A stretch of DNA of 64,000 nucleotides from Gallionella sp. (GTDB taxonomy: Bacteria > Pseudomonadota > Gammaproteobacteria > Burkholderiales > Gallionellaceae): the NCBI GenBank assembly GCA_028687575.1, contig JAQTZW010000011.1, positions 36,554 to 100,553 of the forward strand, read 5' to 3'. A model generated the notes under the pieces. The model saw only the letters and a program-made list of their open reading frames with translations, had not been told where the DNA came from and searched no databases. Position numbers and translations under genes: made by a program. Positions 25,290 to 34,076 of the stretch are shown one piece after another (the first letter of the stretch is position 1; the number at the start of each line of letters is the position of its first letter).

Positions 25290-25694
25290 ATGGCATTCAA
25301 CGACAATCAGGATGGCGAGATGATGAGCGAAATCAACGTCACGCCGCTGGTGGATGTGATGTTGGTGTTGCTGGTGGTATTCATCGTAACCGCACCGCTG
25401 TTAACACCGCAGTCGCTCAAGATCAGTTTACCCAAGGCCGAGGCGGTGCAATCGTTAGATCATCCGCAGCAGATCAGCCTGGTGGTGGATGCTCACGGCA
25501 ATCTGGAGCTGGAACGAATGCATGTGAGCGATCAGGGACTGGCGGAATTGTTGCGCAAGCGTTCCGCCGACCCACAATTCCAGTTGCAGGTCGCAGCCGA
25601 CCAGGCCGTGCCTTATGGCCGCATCGCCGAACTCATGGCATTGGCGCAACATGCCGGTGTCGCCAAACTGTCGTTCGTTACGCTGAGCAAATAA
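25290..25694 (+). CDS. exbD: ExbD/TolR-family proton channel subunit
   Basis: A 134-residue protein with one membrane helix (~19-40) carrying the essential aspartate (Asp22 in 'INVTPLVDVMLVLLVVF') and a periplasmic domain. The last gene of tonB-exbB-exbD, 43 bp after exbB, followed by a terminator at 25711. Confidence 0.93.
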   Translation: MAFNDNQDGEMMSEINVTPLVDVMLVLLVVFIVTAPLLTPQSLKISLPKAEAVQSLDHPQQISLVVDAHGNLELERMHVSDQGLAELLRKRSADPQFQLQVAADQAVPYGRIAELMALAQHAGVAKLSFVTLSK

Positions 25695-25710
25695 TCTTTT
25701 CCGAGGAATA

Positions 25711-25738
25711 AAAAAAGCACGCCGAGGCGTGCTTTTTT
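25711..25738. terminator. Bidirectional terminator between exbD and the helicase gene
   Basis: AAAAAAGCACGCC / GGCGTGCTTTTTT, a 13-bp perfect inverted repeat with a GA loop, gives a stem with U-tracts on both strands. It serves the convergent exbD (+) and rhlE-like (-) genes. Confidence 0.92.
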
Positions 25739-25758
25739 GTTATCGGTGTCAGCCGGGA

Positions 25759-27336
25759 TTACGAGGTTTTCTTCAGGCTGTTATGACCGCGACCTTGCGA
25801 GAAGCTGGGACGGGAAGAGTCGTGACGAGGGGCACTGTTGCCACCGCGATTGTTACCGAAGCTACGCTCTTGCGTGCGAGCCTGACCTTGACCGCCGAAG
25901 CTGCTGCGCTCCTGACGCTGACCGCCGAAATCCTGTGTAGCGGATTTGTTCGGCTGACCGTGCCACTGGCCGTGGCCTTCCTTGCGACCGACGTGGCTGT
26001 GACGGCTGTCCGGCGCGCTGTGATGGAAACCGGCACCGCCATTGTTGCCGTTGCCGGCGAAGGCTGAGCTGCGATTACCGCCGCCGAAGCCGCCGCTGCT
26101 GCTGCGGTTGGCACCGAAGCCACCGCTGTTGCCGTTGAAGCCGCCGCGACGCGGGCCGCCATTGCCGCGTGGACGGTCGGAACCACCGGTACGCAACTTG
26201 AACTTGGCTTCCAGACCTTCGATGACGTGCATCTTGATGCTTTGTTCGGTGTAGCGTTCGATGCGCTTCAGCAGTTGCGCGTCACGGTTGGAGGCGAACG
26301 AGATGGCGATGCCGGAAGAACCGCCGCGACCGGTACGACCGATGCGGTGGACGTAATCTTCAGCGACTTTCGGCAGATCGAAGTTGATAACGTGCGAGAT
26401 GCCTTTCACGTCCAGGCCGCGTGCTGCCACGTCGGTGGCAACCAGTACACGGACATTGCCGTTGCGGACGTTCAGCAACGTGCGGTTACGCTCGCGCTGG
26501 CTCATGTCGCCATGCAACGCGGCAACAGAATGTCCTTGGGCAGAGAGTTGGTCGGCCAGACCGTCTGCATCGCGTTTGGTTGCGGTGAACACGATTGCCT
26601 GATTGAGTTCGGCATCGGTCAGCAGATGGCTTAGCAGTTTGTTCTTGTGCGCGACGTCGTCGGCAAAAATCATGCGCTGTTCGATATTCTCGTGTTTGTC
26701 CTGAGCCTGCGATACGGTGATGCGCTTAGGCTCCTTCAGTAAACGTGAGGCCAGATTGCCGATCACTCCGTCCAGCGTGGCAGAGAACAACAGTGTCTGA
26801 CGACTGGCCGGAGTCGCGGCAGCGATACGCTCCACGTCATCCACGAAACCCATGTCCAGCATGCGGTCGGCTTCGTCGAGGATCAGCATTTCCAAGCGTG
26901 AGAAATCAATGCGACCGCGTTCCAGATGGTCAATCAGACGACCCGGTGTGGCGACAAGAATGTCTACCTGACCGGACAGCATGCGGTTTTGCACAGGGTA
27001 GGGCATGCCGCCAACTACGCTCATGATTTTGAAACGCATGTGTTTGCCATATTGCGTGGCGGCATTGCATACCTGCTGCGCCAGTTCGCGGGTTGGTGTC
27101 AATACCAGCACACGCGGACCTTTGCCGGCCAACTTGGACGGTGTGGCCAAACGATTCAGCGCGGGCAGGATGAAGGCGGCGGTTTTGCCGCTGCCAGTCT
27201 GGGCGGATGCCATCAGGTCGTGTCCGGCAACTACTTCAGGAATGGCTTCTGCCTGAATCGGTGTGGGCTGTGTGTAACCGGAGTCAGCGATCGCCTTCAT
27301 GATGGAGGCGTGTAAATTCAGAGCTTCAAATGACAT
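25759..27336 (-). CDS. rhlE: RhlE-type DEAD-box ATP-dependent RNA helicase
   Basis: A 525-residue helicase. Visible motifs: Q motif 'GYTQPTPIQ', Walker A AQTGSGKT, 'TPTRELAQQ', DEAD in 'MLILDEADRMLDMG', SAT in 'LLFSATLD', 'VATDVAARGLDV' and 'HRIGRTGRGG'. Beyond residue ~375 a Gly/Asn/Ser/Arg-rich tail follows, as in RNA-binding extensions of RhlE/CsdA proteins. It unwinds RNA duplexes in ribosome assembly and mRNA decay, often in the cold. A ~450-bp leader region precedes it. Confidence 0.93.
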   Translation of the reverse strand: MSFEALNLHASIMKAIADSGYTQPTPIQAEAIPEVVAGHDLMASAQTGSGKTAAFILPALNRLATPSKLAGKGPRVLVLTPTRELAQQVCNAATQYGKHMRFKIMSVVGGMPYPVQNRMLSGQVDILVATPGRLIDHLERGRIDFSRLEMLILDEADRMLDMGFVDDVERIAAATPASRQTLLFSATLDGVIGNLASRLLKEPKRITVSQAQDKHENIEQRMIFADDVAHKNKLLSHLLTDAELNQAIVFTATKRDADGLADQLSAQGHSVAALHGDMSQRERNRTLLNVRNGNVRVLVATDVAARGLDVKGISHVINFDLPKVAEDYVHRIGRTGRGGSSGIAISFASNRDAQLLKRIERYTEQSIKMHVIEGLEAKFKLRTGGSDRPRGNGGPRRGGFNGNSGGFGANRSSSGGFGGGNRSSAFAGNGNNGGAGFHHSAPDSRHSHVGRKEGHGQWHGQPNKSATQDFGGQRQERSSFGGQGQARTQERSFGNNRGGNSAPRHDSSRPSFSQGRGHNSLKKTS

Positions 27337-27708
27337 AGTGTTTCCTTTTAAAAATCAAAGGGAATCCTTAAGTTGCGGCGCGATTTTAAGGCGCAACGCA
27401 AATGCCACCCAGCATCATAGCGGGTTGCAGGGCCGGGTAATTCCGGCACGAAGGATAAGTTTTCCCCGAGTGTACGCAGGTGACAGAGCTGCCCGTAGGA
27501 CGGGTAGAGGGAATACCGGCGCAATAAACATCGTTGCTAACCGGATAATCCCGAGATTCATTCGCTGAATGGATCTTGTGGAATTCTTTGGACAGGCATG
27601 GCAAGCAGCCATGCGAGAGACAGGTCGGAAACGATGAACCAAATGCCGCCTAATTGCGGCAAGCGGCGCATTATACTGATTGATAAAATAAAAGCCAGTT
27701 TATTTTGG
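27337..27708. other. Long gene-free region upstream of rhlE
   Basis: No supported gene. The part next to rhlE would be a long mRNA leader, common for cold-responsive helicase genes. Two short frames on the minus strand (27386-27642) lack Shine-Dalgarno and natural composition. The segment 27661-27700 is AT-rich. Confidence 0.4.
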
Positions 27709-27736
27709 TTGCCGCATATGTTGCTTACTCTATAAT
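27709..27736 (+). promoter_or_regulatory. Sigma-70-type promoter for the GGDEF/EAL-kinase operon
   Basis: TTGCCG (27709-27714), a 16-bp spacer and TATAAT (27731-27736), 52 bp upstream of the start codon at 27788. The -10 is a perfect consensus. Confidence 0.65.
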
Positions 27737-27787
27737 TCTTGGCAACATACCAAACCCACCCCGAAAGGCTGTTTTCGCAAGGAAACC

Positions 27788-30643
27788 ATGACAAATCAGC
27801 CCCGTTATCTCAGTATTCGTTGGAAGATTATCATTCTGGCCGCCATAGTATTGGGGTTGACCAGTCTGCTGTTCATCTGGCAGCAGCATGAGTTTCAGTC
27901 GAATGAACTAAAGATGCAGCAGGCTGAATTCCGCGAACACAGTCGCATCATTCTGGAAAATTTGCTGCAATCTCAAACCAATCAGATACGGATGTTGGGC
28001 GAATTGCTGCTTGAGCAACCCGGCATTGCAGATAACTTGTTGCACAAGCGTGCAGCGGCATTGGCTCAGTCTGTTCAAGCTATCTCTGATGAACTTGGTT
28101 TCGCGCAAAATATTCTGGCCGTGGTATTTTTCGATGAGCAGCAAAAAATACAATCAGTATGGGGTGATACGCTCTATGAAGAGGACGTGCTGCCCCTCGC
28201 AGGTCTGGCCTCAAATCATGCCACTTCCAGGATATCGCTGTTTTGCAAACAAATCTGTGCCCGTCAGATTTCACTTCCCATATATTTTCAGGGGCGGATG
28301 GTAGGGAGTGTGTCTATGGTTGTGGGTCTTGGTCAGCTTCAGAACGATTTGCATGCTTTGACTCAGGCAGATGTCGTGGTGCTGAAAGGACGCAATCAGG
28401 ATGAGAGAGCCCCTTTGGGTGGCATGAGCGTTATTTTCAATACCGGTCAATTTTCGAGAGAGTTGCTGAGTGCGGCTCAGAACGATGACCACTGGTTGGA
28501 TGGCTTGCTGCAATTGCAGCAAGCCGGTCAGATTTACCAATTATTCATGATTCATTCGCAGCAGTTTGGTGGCAACGCATTGCACTTTCTGCTCATACGA
28601 AATATCACAAATAGCGTTCAACTTGTTGATTATAAATCAAACAAAATAATTATTTCCGGCCTGTTGGTGTTTATGCTGGCTTTGTGTATTTTGTATTTAA
28701 TGCTGAGACCAACCGTGGCACGCTTCAGCCATTTGATTAAGATACTTCCGATGCTGGGCAATGAGCCGCGAGATTACACGCAACTTCGGGATGCGTATGC
28801 CGTCAGGCCAGCCGGCATGGCGCTAGGTAGAATTTGGCGTGATGAGGCTGATGATCTGGAAACCATGGCCATCACACTGACCGCGCGTCTAGAGCAGTTG
28901 AATGAAGATTCTTTACATCATCTTGAGTCCCTCAGCGTCCATTCCAATCAATTAAAAAAAGAGCGCGATTTCATTTCCAGCCTGTTGGATACTGCTCCTG
29001 TATTGATTCTGAGTTATGGGGAGGATGGCTCCATCCAGCTTGCCAATGCTCAAGCCACCCACGCTTCGGGTGTCACGGATTTAGTGGGCAAGAATTTTGC
29101 CGAATTGTTCATCGGCATCAGCCAACATGATTTTGCTACTGAAATGGCTGAAATCAAATCGGGTAACGTGCATCACTTGGAGTCCACTTTGACCAATCAG
29201 GATGGCAGGAAGCATAACCTGTTGTGGTTTAGTTCCCGATTGCCAGTCGGCATGGCGGATACCCCAATCTATCTGTCTGTGGGTATGGATATAACGGAAC
29301 ATAAGCAGAATGAAGCTCGGATACACCATATGGCGTTCTACGACATGCTCACTCAACTGCCCAACCGCCGCATGTTGCTGGATGTCATGAGACATGCAAT
29401 GTTGGCTTGTGGTGAGGAGAAGTTGTATTGCGCTATCATTTTCGTAGACTTGGACAACTTCAAGGCGATCAATGACGGTAGAGGGCGGAACATCGGCGAC
29501 CAGATACTGGTGGAAATAGCCAAACGACTACGAAGCAGCGTGAGGGAATTCGATACCGTCGCACATCTTGGTGTAGATGAGTTTGTCATATTGTTAGAAG
29601 AGTTGAGCGGAGACTTGGAGCTGGCTGCAGCCCAATCCAGGGTGATAGGCGAAAAATTGTGCAGGGCGGTCAGCCAGCCTGTTGTATTGCACGACCATAC
29701 TTATCATTTGACCTGCAGTGCCGGCATATCCATGTTCATCGGAAATGAGCTTACAACGGAAGCAGCGTTGCGGCAGGCCAATATCGCGATGACGCATGCC
29801 AAAACATCGGGGCGCAATACCCTGCGTTTTTTTGACCCTGAAATGCAGCTGAAGCTGGAAGCAAGAGCGACGCTTGAAGTGGATTTGCGGCGTGCAATAG
29901 CCGGCAAGCAATTCCAACTCTTCTACCAAGCACAAAGCAACACAGAACGACAGCCATTAGGTGCCGAGGTGTTGTTGCGGTGGTTGCATCCCACGCATGG
30001 CCTCATATCGCCCGCCCAATTTATTCCGTTTGCAGAGGAAAGTGAATTGATGCAGCCACTCGGCCAATGGCTGCTGGAAACAGCGTGTGCCCAACTCAAG
30101 TCATGGGAGACTGACGAACTGACAGCTTCCCTGCAATTGGCGGTAAATGTCAGCGCGCGCCAGTTTCATCAGCCTGACTTTGTCGAGCAGGTGCTTAATA
30201 CGTTGGCCAAGACTGGAGCGCCCCCGTCACGAATCAAATTGGAACTGACGGAAAGCATGGTGCTGGAAAACATTCAGGATGCCGTTTCCAAGATGCTGGC
30301 GTTGAAAAAGATCGGTGTGCAATTCTCGATTGACGATTTTGGCACCGCATATTCATCGCTTTCATATTTGACACAATTACCCTTGGATCAATTGAAGATA
30401 GACCAATCCTTTGTACGCAACATTGGTATCAGCAACAGCGACGATATCGTCGTGCAAACCATCATCAATATGGCCAACAATCTGGGAATGCAGGTAATAG
30501 CCGAAGGCGTCGAGACAGAGGTTCAGTTTCAATTCCTGAAAGAATCGGGCTGCAACACATTCCAGGGCTACTTGTTCAGCAAGCCACTAGCGCTTGGTGA
30601 ATTTATTGACTATCTAAACCGACTGAAAGGGGATAGTGCGTGA
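27788..30643 (+). CDS. Membrane sensor with PAS, degenerate GGDEF and EAL domains
   Basis: A 951-residue protein. TM1 at ~15-32 and TM2 at ~287-308 enclose a periplasmic sensor. A PAS domain (~395-510) is followed by GGDEF (~520-680) and EAL (~695-945). The GGDEF motif reads 'HLGVDEF' (second Gly replaced) and the nucleotide loop is altered ('DGRGRNIGDQ'), so cyclase activity is doubtful. The EAL domain has 'EVLLRW' (EVL for EAL), 'NVSARQF', 'LELTES', 'SIDDFGTAYSS' and 'IDQSFV', keeping the metal and general-base residues, so c-di-GMP phosphodiesterase activity is likely. Overlaps the kinase gene by 4 nt. Confidence 0.88.
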   Translation: MTNQPRYLSIRWKIIILAAIVLGLTSLLFIWQQHEFQSNELKMQQAEFREHSRIILENLLQSQTNQIRMLGELLLEQPGIADNLLHKRAAALAQSVQAISDELGFAQNILAVVFFDEQQKIQSVWGDTLYEEDVLPLAGLASNHATSRISLFCKQICARQISLPIYFQGRMVGSVSMVVGLGQLQNDLHALTQADVVVLKGRNQDERAPLGGMSVIFNTGQFSRELLSAAQNDDHWLDGLLQLQQAGQIYQLFMIHSQQFGGNALHFLLIRNITNSVQLVDYKSNKIIISGLLVFMLALCILYLMLRPTVARFSHLIKILPMLGNEPRDYTQLRDAYAVRPAGMALGRIWRDEADDLETMAITLTARLEQLNEDSLHHLESLSVHSNQLKKERDFISSLLDTAPVLILSYGEDGSIQLANAQATHASGVTDLVGKNFAELFIGISQHDFATEMAEIKSGNVHHLESTLTNQDGRKHNLLWFSSRLPVGMADTPIYLSVGMDITEHKQNEARIHHMAFYDMLTQLPNRRMLLDVMRHAMLACGEEKLYCAIIFVDLDNFKAINDGRGRNIGDQILVEIAKRLRSSVREFDTVAHLGVDEFVILLEELSGDLELAAAQSRVIGEKLCRAVSQPVVLHDHTYHLTCSAGISMFIGNELTTEAALRQANIAMTHAKTSGRNTLRFFDPEMQLKLEARATLEVDLRRAIAGKQFQLFYQAQSNTERQPLGAEVLLRWLHPTHGLISPAQFIPFAEESELMQPLGQWLLETACAQLKSWETDELTASLQLAVNVSARQFHQPDFVEQVLNTLAKTGAPPSRIKLELTESMVLENIQDAVSKMLALKKIGVQFSIDDFGTAYSSLSYLTQLPLDQLKIDQSFVRNIGISNSDDIVVQTIINMANNLGMQVIAEGVETEVQFQFLKESGCNTFQGYLFSKPLALGEFIDYLNRLKGDSA

Positions 30644-32517
30644 GACATATTCGTCGCCAGGTCGTCTGGCTTTCCCTTGCGCCATTGTTGCTGCTTACGT
30701 TTTGTATTACAGGTCTGTATTTGCATGATCGCTACAATGAACTGGATCAGGCGCTGATTGCTAATGCTCGGACGATAGCCAGCAAGCTCGCTGCCGGTAA
30801 TCACTTGGGTGATGAATATCTAAGAAAACAGATCGCTTTAGATTTTCAATCTGTTGATGTTAAATCAATTTCAGTTGTAGACGCACAAGAAAATACGCGC
30901 ATATCGGCAGTGAACCTTAAAGCCGATCAGCTGCAAAATCACCCAACGCGAGAGAAATATCGTGTCCGATTCCCACTGTATTCAAATGGGTCAAGCCAAG
31001 CGCGGCAAAACGGTGAAGTTATCGTGGAGATGAGTGCCAGCAGTACGGATTTGCAAAAACTAAGATTGTTAGCCTGGGCACTCATGATTACGGCCATCTT
31101 TTTGAGCGTATCCATTTATCTGTTGTTGCTTGCAAGTCGCCGCATCACATTCCCCATCAACAAGCTTTGTGCTGACTTGCGACATTTCGCCCAATCAAAT
31201 CCTCTTGCTGAACAATTTACAGTTACAACAGATGCCTGCGAATTGGAAAGTCTGGCGCAAAACATCAATCTTCTGACAACCAAGCTACAAAGTGAGCATG
31301 AGCACCTACAACGCAGCATTGAAGAAGAAACTCAAATATTACGCAAGCAAAAGCAAGAAGCTGAACGAAATAGTTTAAATTCAAGCCGCTTCCTGGCTGT
31401 AGCCAGTCATGAATTACGTCAACCTTTACATGCACTTAGTCTATACATAGCAGAATTGCAGAGAAAGGTATTCGGCGCAGAGTTGCAACATTTGGTCGGT
31501 CAGCTTAACCACTCTGTAGAAGTGCTAACCAACATGCTGAACGGCTTGCTCGACATATCCAAACTTGATGCGCGTACTATCTTGCCGCAAATCCAAATAT
31601 GCAGTGTTGCCGGATTGCTGGAGAGGGTTTCTGCTAGTCATGTCATGGTCGCGCGTATCAAAAATGTCAGACTGGTGGTGCGACCTTGCACCTGTTATGT
31701 AACCAGCGATCCAGCACTGCTGGAACGTATCATGATGAATCTGGTTGGTAATGCAATACGCTATACAGAGCCTGGCGGCAGTGTTTTGGTGGCCTGCCGG
31801 CATCGCGGAAACCATATTCAGCTTGAGGTGCGGGACAACGGAATCGGTATTGCCCCAGAAGATCATGAGCAAATATTCCGGGAATTCCACCAGTGCAAAC
31901 AGCCTAAATTAGACACCAGCAAAGGTTTGGGGCTTGGTCTTGCGATTGTTTCCAGACTGACCAAACTGCTTGATCATAAGTTGACTTTGCATTCAATTCC
32001 TAATAAAGGCAGTGTTTTTGCCTTGGAAGTTCCATCCGCCCACGAGCCGGAAATATCTGATGAGCAATCACCCGCGCAGGTTGTAACTGTTTCGCATATG
32101 GCAGGAAAACGAATCCTGATTGTGGATGACGATCCCTTGATACTTGAAAGTACGGTCCACATACTAGGCGCATGGGGCTGTAATGTGTCATCTGCCGATT
32201 CACTTAAATCGGTGACTCAACGATTGGCAGCAGGAGAAGAATGGGATTTGATCATCACAGATTACCAACTGGATGACCACATTACTGGATTGCATATCAT
32301 CAATGCGGTAAAGGAAAATCATAAACGCTCCATCCCTTGCATTCTGATAACCGGCAATACCAGCCAAGAATTATCAAAACTCATCAACGCCGGTGGTGGG
32401 CACGTGCTCTACAAACCCGTCAGACCGGCAAAACTCAGGTCGCTGATTGAATTCCTGTTAAGTGGAGAAAGCATCCCACCTGAATATTCGGCTGGTACGA
32501 CAAATAATTCAGTTTAA
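30640..32517 (+). CDS. Hybrid sensor histidine kinase with C-terminal receiver
   Basis: A 625-residue protein started at GTG 30640, coupled to the GGDEF/EAL gene (GTGA). TM1 ~8-27, periplasmic sensor ~28-145, TM2 ~148-168, HAMP-like linker, then the H-box 'FLAVASHELRQPLHALSLYI', N-box 'MMNLVGNAIRYTEPGG', G-boxes 'DNGIGI' and 'GLGLGLAIV', and a receiver (~490-605) with 'ILIVDDDPL' and the phospho-acceptor Asp in 'LIITDYQL'. No output domain follows the receiver. Pairing with a c-di-GMP enzyme suggests that a shared signal controls biofilm or motility. Confidence 0.9.
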   Translation: MRHIRRQVVWLSLAPLLLLTFCITGLYLHDRYNELDQALIANARTIASKLAAGNHLGDEYLRKQIALDFQSVDVKSISVVDAQENTRISAVNLKADQLQNHPTREKYRVRFPLYSNGSSQARQNGEVIVEMSASSTDLQKLRLLAWALMITAIFLSVSIYLLLLASRRITFPINKLCADLRHFAQSNPLAEQFTVTTDACELESLAQNINLLTTKLQSEHEHLQRSIEEETQILRKQKQEAERNSLNSSRFLAVASHELRQPLHALSLYIAELQRKVFGAELQHLVGQLNHSVEVLTNMLNGLLDISKLDARTILPQIQICSVAGLLERVSASHVMVARIKNVRLVVRPCTCYVTSDPALLERIMMNLVGNAIRYTEPGGSVLVACRHRGNHIQLEVRDNGIGIAPEDHEQIFREFHQCKQPKLDTSKGLGLGLAIVSRLTKLLDHKLTLHSIPNKGSVFALEVPSAHEPEISDEQSPAQVVTVSHMAGKRILIVDDDPLILESTVHILGAWGCNVSSADSLKSVTQRLAAGEEWDLIITDYQLDDHITGLHIINAVKENHKRSIPCILITGNTSQELSKLINAGGGHVLYKPVRPAKLRSLIEFLLSGESIPPEYSAGTTNNSV

Positions 32518-32688
32518 GTTTGAATCGCAAGCGGTAAACATGGCAGCATCCCCCAGAGTAAGGCCAAGTTTCTTCACCCAGCTAGTCAACGGCGGCGGCT
32601 CACTGATACCCAAAAGCACGGCACTAACCCAGATGAACGAGCTAATCCGGCCCTTTGACATTGCACGCGGCAAAGTGACGTTGCGCGG

Positions 32689-32910
32689 GTGGATACCGTG
32701 GCGCGGTGGCGTAATAGGGAGCAGCAGCGCAAATACCGAAAATCGCATAGGCGCTTGCAAGTGTGGGGAACATCCTGCAACGTTGATCTGGTGCAAGCGG
32801 CGCGCCCCAAACTGATGTTGGCAAAAATGGAGAAGGCGGCAAAGGACAAAGCCAAACGAGACGCGGCGCAGGCCGAACTACTAAGGCTGCTTGAACTGCA
32901 ACACAAGTAG
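32689..32910 (+). CDS. Small basic helical ORF, uncertain
   Basis: A 73-codon frame (possible GTG starts at 32689 or 32698) encoding a basic then Lys/Ala-rich helix ('RWRNREQQRKYRKSHRRL', 'KAAKDKAKRDAAQAELLRLL'). It lies just left of the 84-bp repeat and converges with the frame ending at 32921. No ribosome site and no family recognised. It may be a remnant of an earlier Xer-integrated element. Confidence 0.3.
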   Translation: MDTVARWRNREQQRKYRKSHRRLQVWGTSCNVDLVQAARPKLMLAKMEKAAKDKAKRDAAQAELLRLLELQHK

Positions 32911-32920
32911 GCCAAACGAC

Positions 32921-33181
32921 CTATTTTCCGGCGCTGAAGAATGGCGCAGTATTAACCCCGATTCGTCGGTATTTTTCTTTTGGAGGGTGTGTTCGGTCAA
33001 ATGCCGATTTTTGGCCGCAACCATGCCGCCAACCGTTCCGGGTTAGCCCTCTGCAATATTCGCATAATGTATAGAGAAACAACGACATATCGCTGATTAT
33101 TAAGGGGTTATGGCCTGTTAAAACTGTTCCGCTTTTTTGCATGTTCACGATTTTCTCCTGTGCTGTCAAAAGGTTTTTCAT
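32921..33181 (-). CDS. Frame spanning the left dif-like junction (rearranged C-terminus)
   Basis: An 86-codon frame whose ATG overlaps the upstream stop (ATGA). A GTG at 33148 with AGGAG six bases upstream is the better supported start. Residues 37-64 are encoded by the 84-bp repeat itself; Tyr37-Thr38 come from the dif core. After residue 64 the sequence belongs to the left flank and stops 22 codons later. In a circularised element the same frame would instead continue through attP into 34761-34276 and give a 225-residue product. Function unknown. Confidence 0.45.
   Translation of the reverse strand: MKNLLTAQEKIVNMQKSGTVLTGHNPLIISDMSLFLYTLCEYCRGLTRNGWRHGCGQKSAFDRTHPPKEKYRRIGVNTAPFFSAGK
32990..33073 (+). 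repeat. Left copy of 84-bp direct repeat ending in the dif core
   Basis: Identical to 34762-34845 except C33018 versus T34790, at an offset of exactly 1772 bp. The repeat begins with TGTTCGGTCAAATGCCG and ends at TGTATA, the Xer recombination core. The identity stops at the core, as expected for site-specific recombination there. Confidence 0.95.
33057..33084 (+). other. Left Xer junction: XerC arm and core with degenerate XerD arm
   Basis: TATTCGCATAA (XerC arm) and TGTATA (core) are the same as in the complete dif at 34829, but the following 11 bp read GAGAAACAACG instead of TTATG-type XerD sequence. TLC-phage-type attP sites lack a good XerD arm, so this arm is read as element-derived. 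Confidence 0.75.
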
Positions 33182-33615
33182 TTGCCTACCACTTTCAATT
33201 CCGGCTTCTTGGGGCGTTTTTCCCGTCGTTGCTGACGTTTCAAGCTTGGCCCCCGCGTCCCAAAGGTGAACGAGTAGGGGAACTTCACCTCCCAGAATCC
33301 GTTGTCCAGAACACGCCCCAACAGCCGCCCATCGGCCAACAATGCGCGAATGCGGCGAGGGGTCACGCCCCAGTCACGAGCGACGAAGGAAACAGGGACG
33401 AACCGCCCACCGGTAATGCACAGATTGGCAACCTTGGGCGGCCTCTGGACGCTGGACTTTTCGTCTAGAACGGAATGGCTGTAATCGAATCTGTTGGGCT
33501 TCGCCACCGGATCGTCCCGGCGGTCTGGCAAGCCGCCCCCCGTGCCGTCCGGTCGGCGAAGCAATTCGCCGGTTACAGGGTCGCAACCTGCAAATGGGTC
33601 AAAGTGGCGTGTCAT
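33178..33615 (-). CDS. Element protein with C-terminal helix-turn-helix-like region
   Basis: A 145-residue protein. The N-terminal 60 residues are Pro/Gly/Asp-rich and probably disordered. Residues ~75-105 ('VSFVARDWGVTPRRIRALLA') have a helix-turn-helix pattern, and the end is very basic ('RQQRREKRPKKPELK'). ATG at 33615 has AGGAGG upstream and overlaps the XafT-like stop (ATGA). Likely a DNA-binding partner in recombination or replication of the element. No family recognised. Confidence 0.55.
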   Translation of the reverse strand: MTRHFDPFAGCDPVTGELLRRPDGTGGGLPDRRDDPVAKPNRFDYSHSVLDEKSSVQRPPKVANLCITGGRFVPVSFVARDWGVTPRRIRALLADGRLLGRVLDNGFWEVKFPYSFTFGTRGPSLKRQQRREKRPKKPELKVVGK

Positions 33616-34076
33616 CGTGTGCCTCCTATGCGTTTTGGTTGAGCCTCAAGCGGTTTTGCAGCCTCGGCAGGGGGTTGCCTACGGTCAGGGAAGGGGATGA
33701 CCGTTTGCGCGGTTTTAATGCATCCTGTGCTGGCGTACATCTGCCGCCACAACCTAGCTTGAGCAAAAACGCCTTCGTTGTAATTCAGCCAGGTGACATC
33801 GAACTTTCTGCCGGTCGGGCTGAACAGGGCATCGCCGCGCACTGTCCAGCCTTCCCAAGCGGCACCGGGTAACGCTTGGCCAAGCAAGATGCGCAGCATC
33901 CGGTAAGCCATGCACGGAATGCGCGAACCGCCTGTTTCCCAGTTCTGGATAGTGCGCGGGGTTACGTCCAGCGCCTTGGCTGCTTGCTTGCGGTCTAGGC
34001 CTGAATACACGCGCAGGTCGCGGAAGTCTTGCGGGTCTATCCAGCGGGTTTTGCTGATGAACTTGCGGCGTTTCAT
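33612..34076 (-). CDS. VC1465/XafT-family Xer recombination activation factor
   Basis: A 154-residue protein. 'LRVYSGLDRKQAAKALDV' with 'TPRTIQNWETGGSRIPCMA' is a helix-turn-helix, followed by 'YRMLRILLGQALPGAAWEGW', 'RGDALFSPTGRKF' and 'FAQARLWRQMYAS'. This order matches the VC1465 family of TLC-phage, whose XafT member activates XerD so that XerCD integrates or excises DNA at dif without FtsK. ATG at 34076 has GGGAGG five bases upstream and overlaps the previous stop (ATGA). Its presence between dif-type junctions strongly supports the assignment. The C-terminal 40 residues are Pro/Ala-rich and unique. Confidence 0.75.
   Translation of the reverse strand: MKRRKFISKTRWIDPQDFRDLRVYSGLDRKQAAKALDVTPRTIQNWETGGSRIPCMAYRMLRILLGQALPGAAWEGWTVRGDALFSPTGRKFDVTWLNYNEGVFAQARLWRQMYASTGCIKTAQTVIPFPDRRQPPAEAAKPLEAQPKRIGGTR

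Noticed and set aside
25780..26180. Repetitive text that might suggest a tandem repeat or CRISPR
   Set aside because: It encodes the Gly/Asn/Ser-rich tail of the RhlE helicase. No regular spacer pattern exists, and no CRISPR array or cas gene was seen in the window.
32462..32815. 117-codon plus-strand frame and 95-codon minus-strand frame (32509-32796) after the kinase gene
   Set aside because: No ribosome site, unnatural composition and mutual overlap. Neither resembles a protein family.
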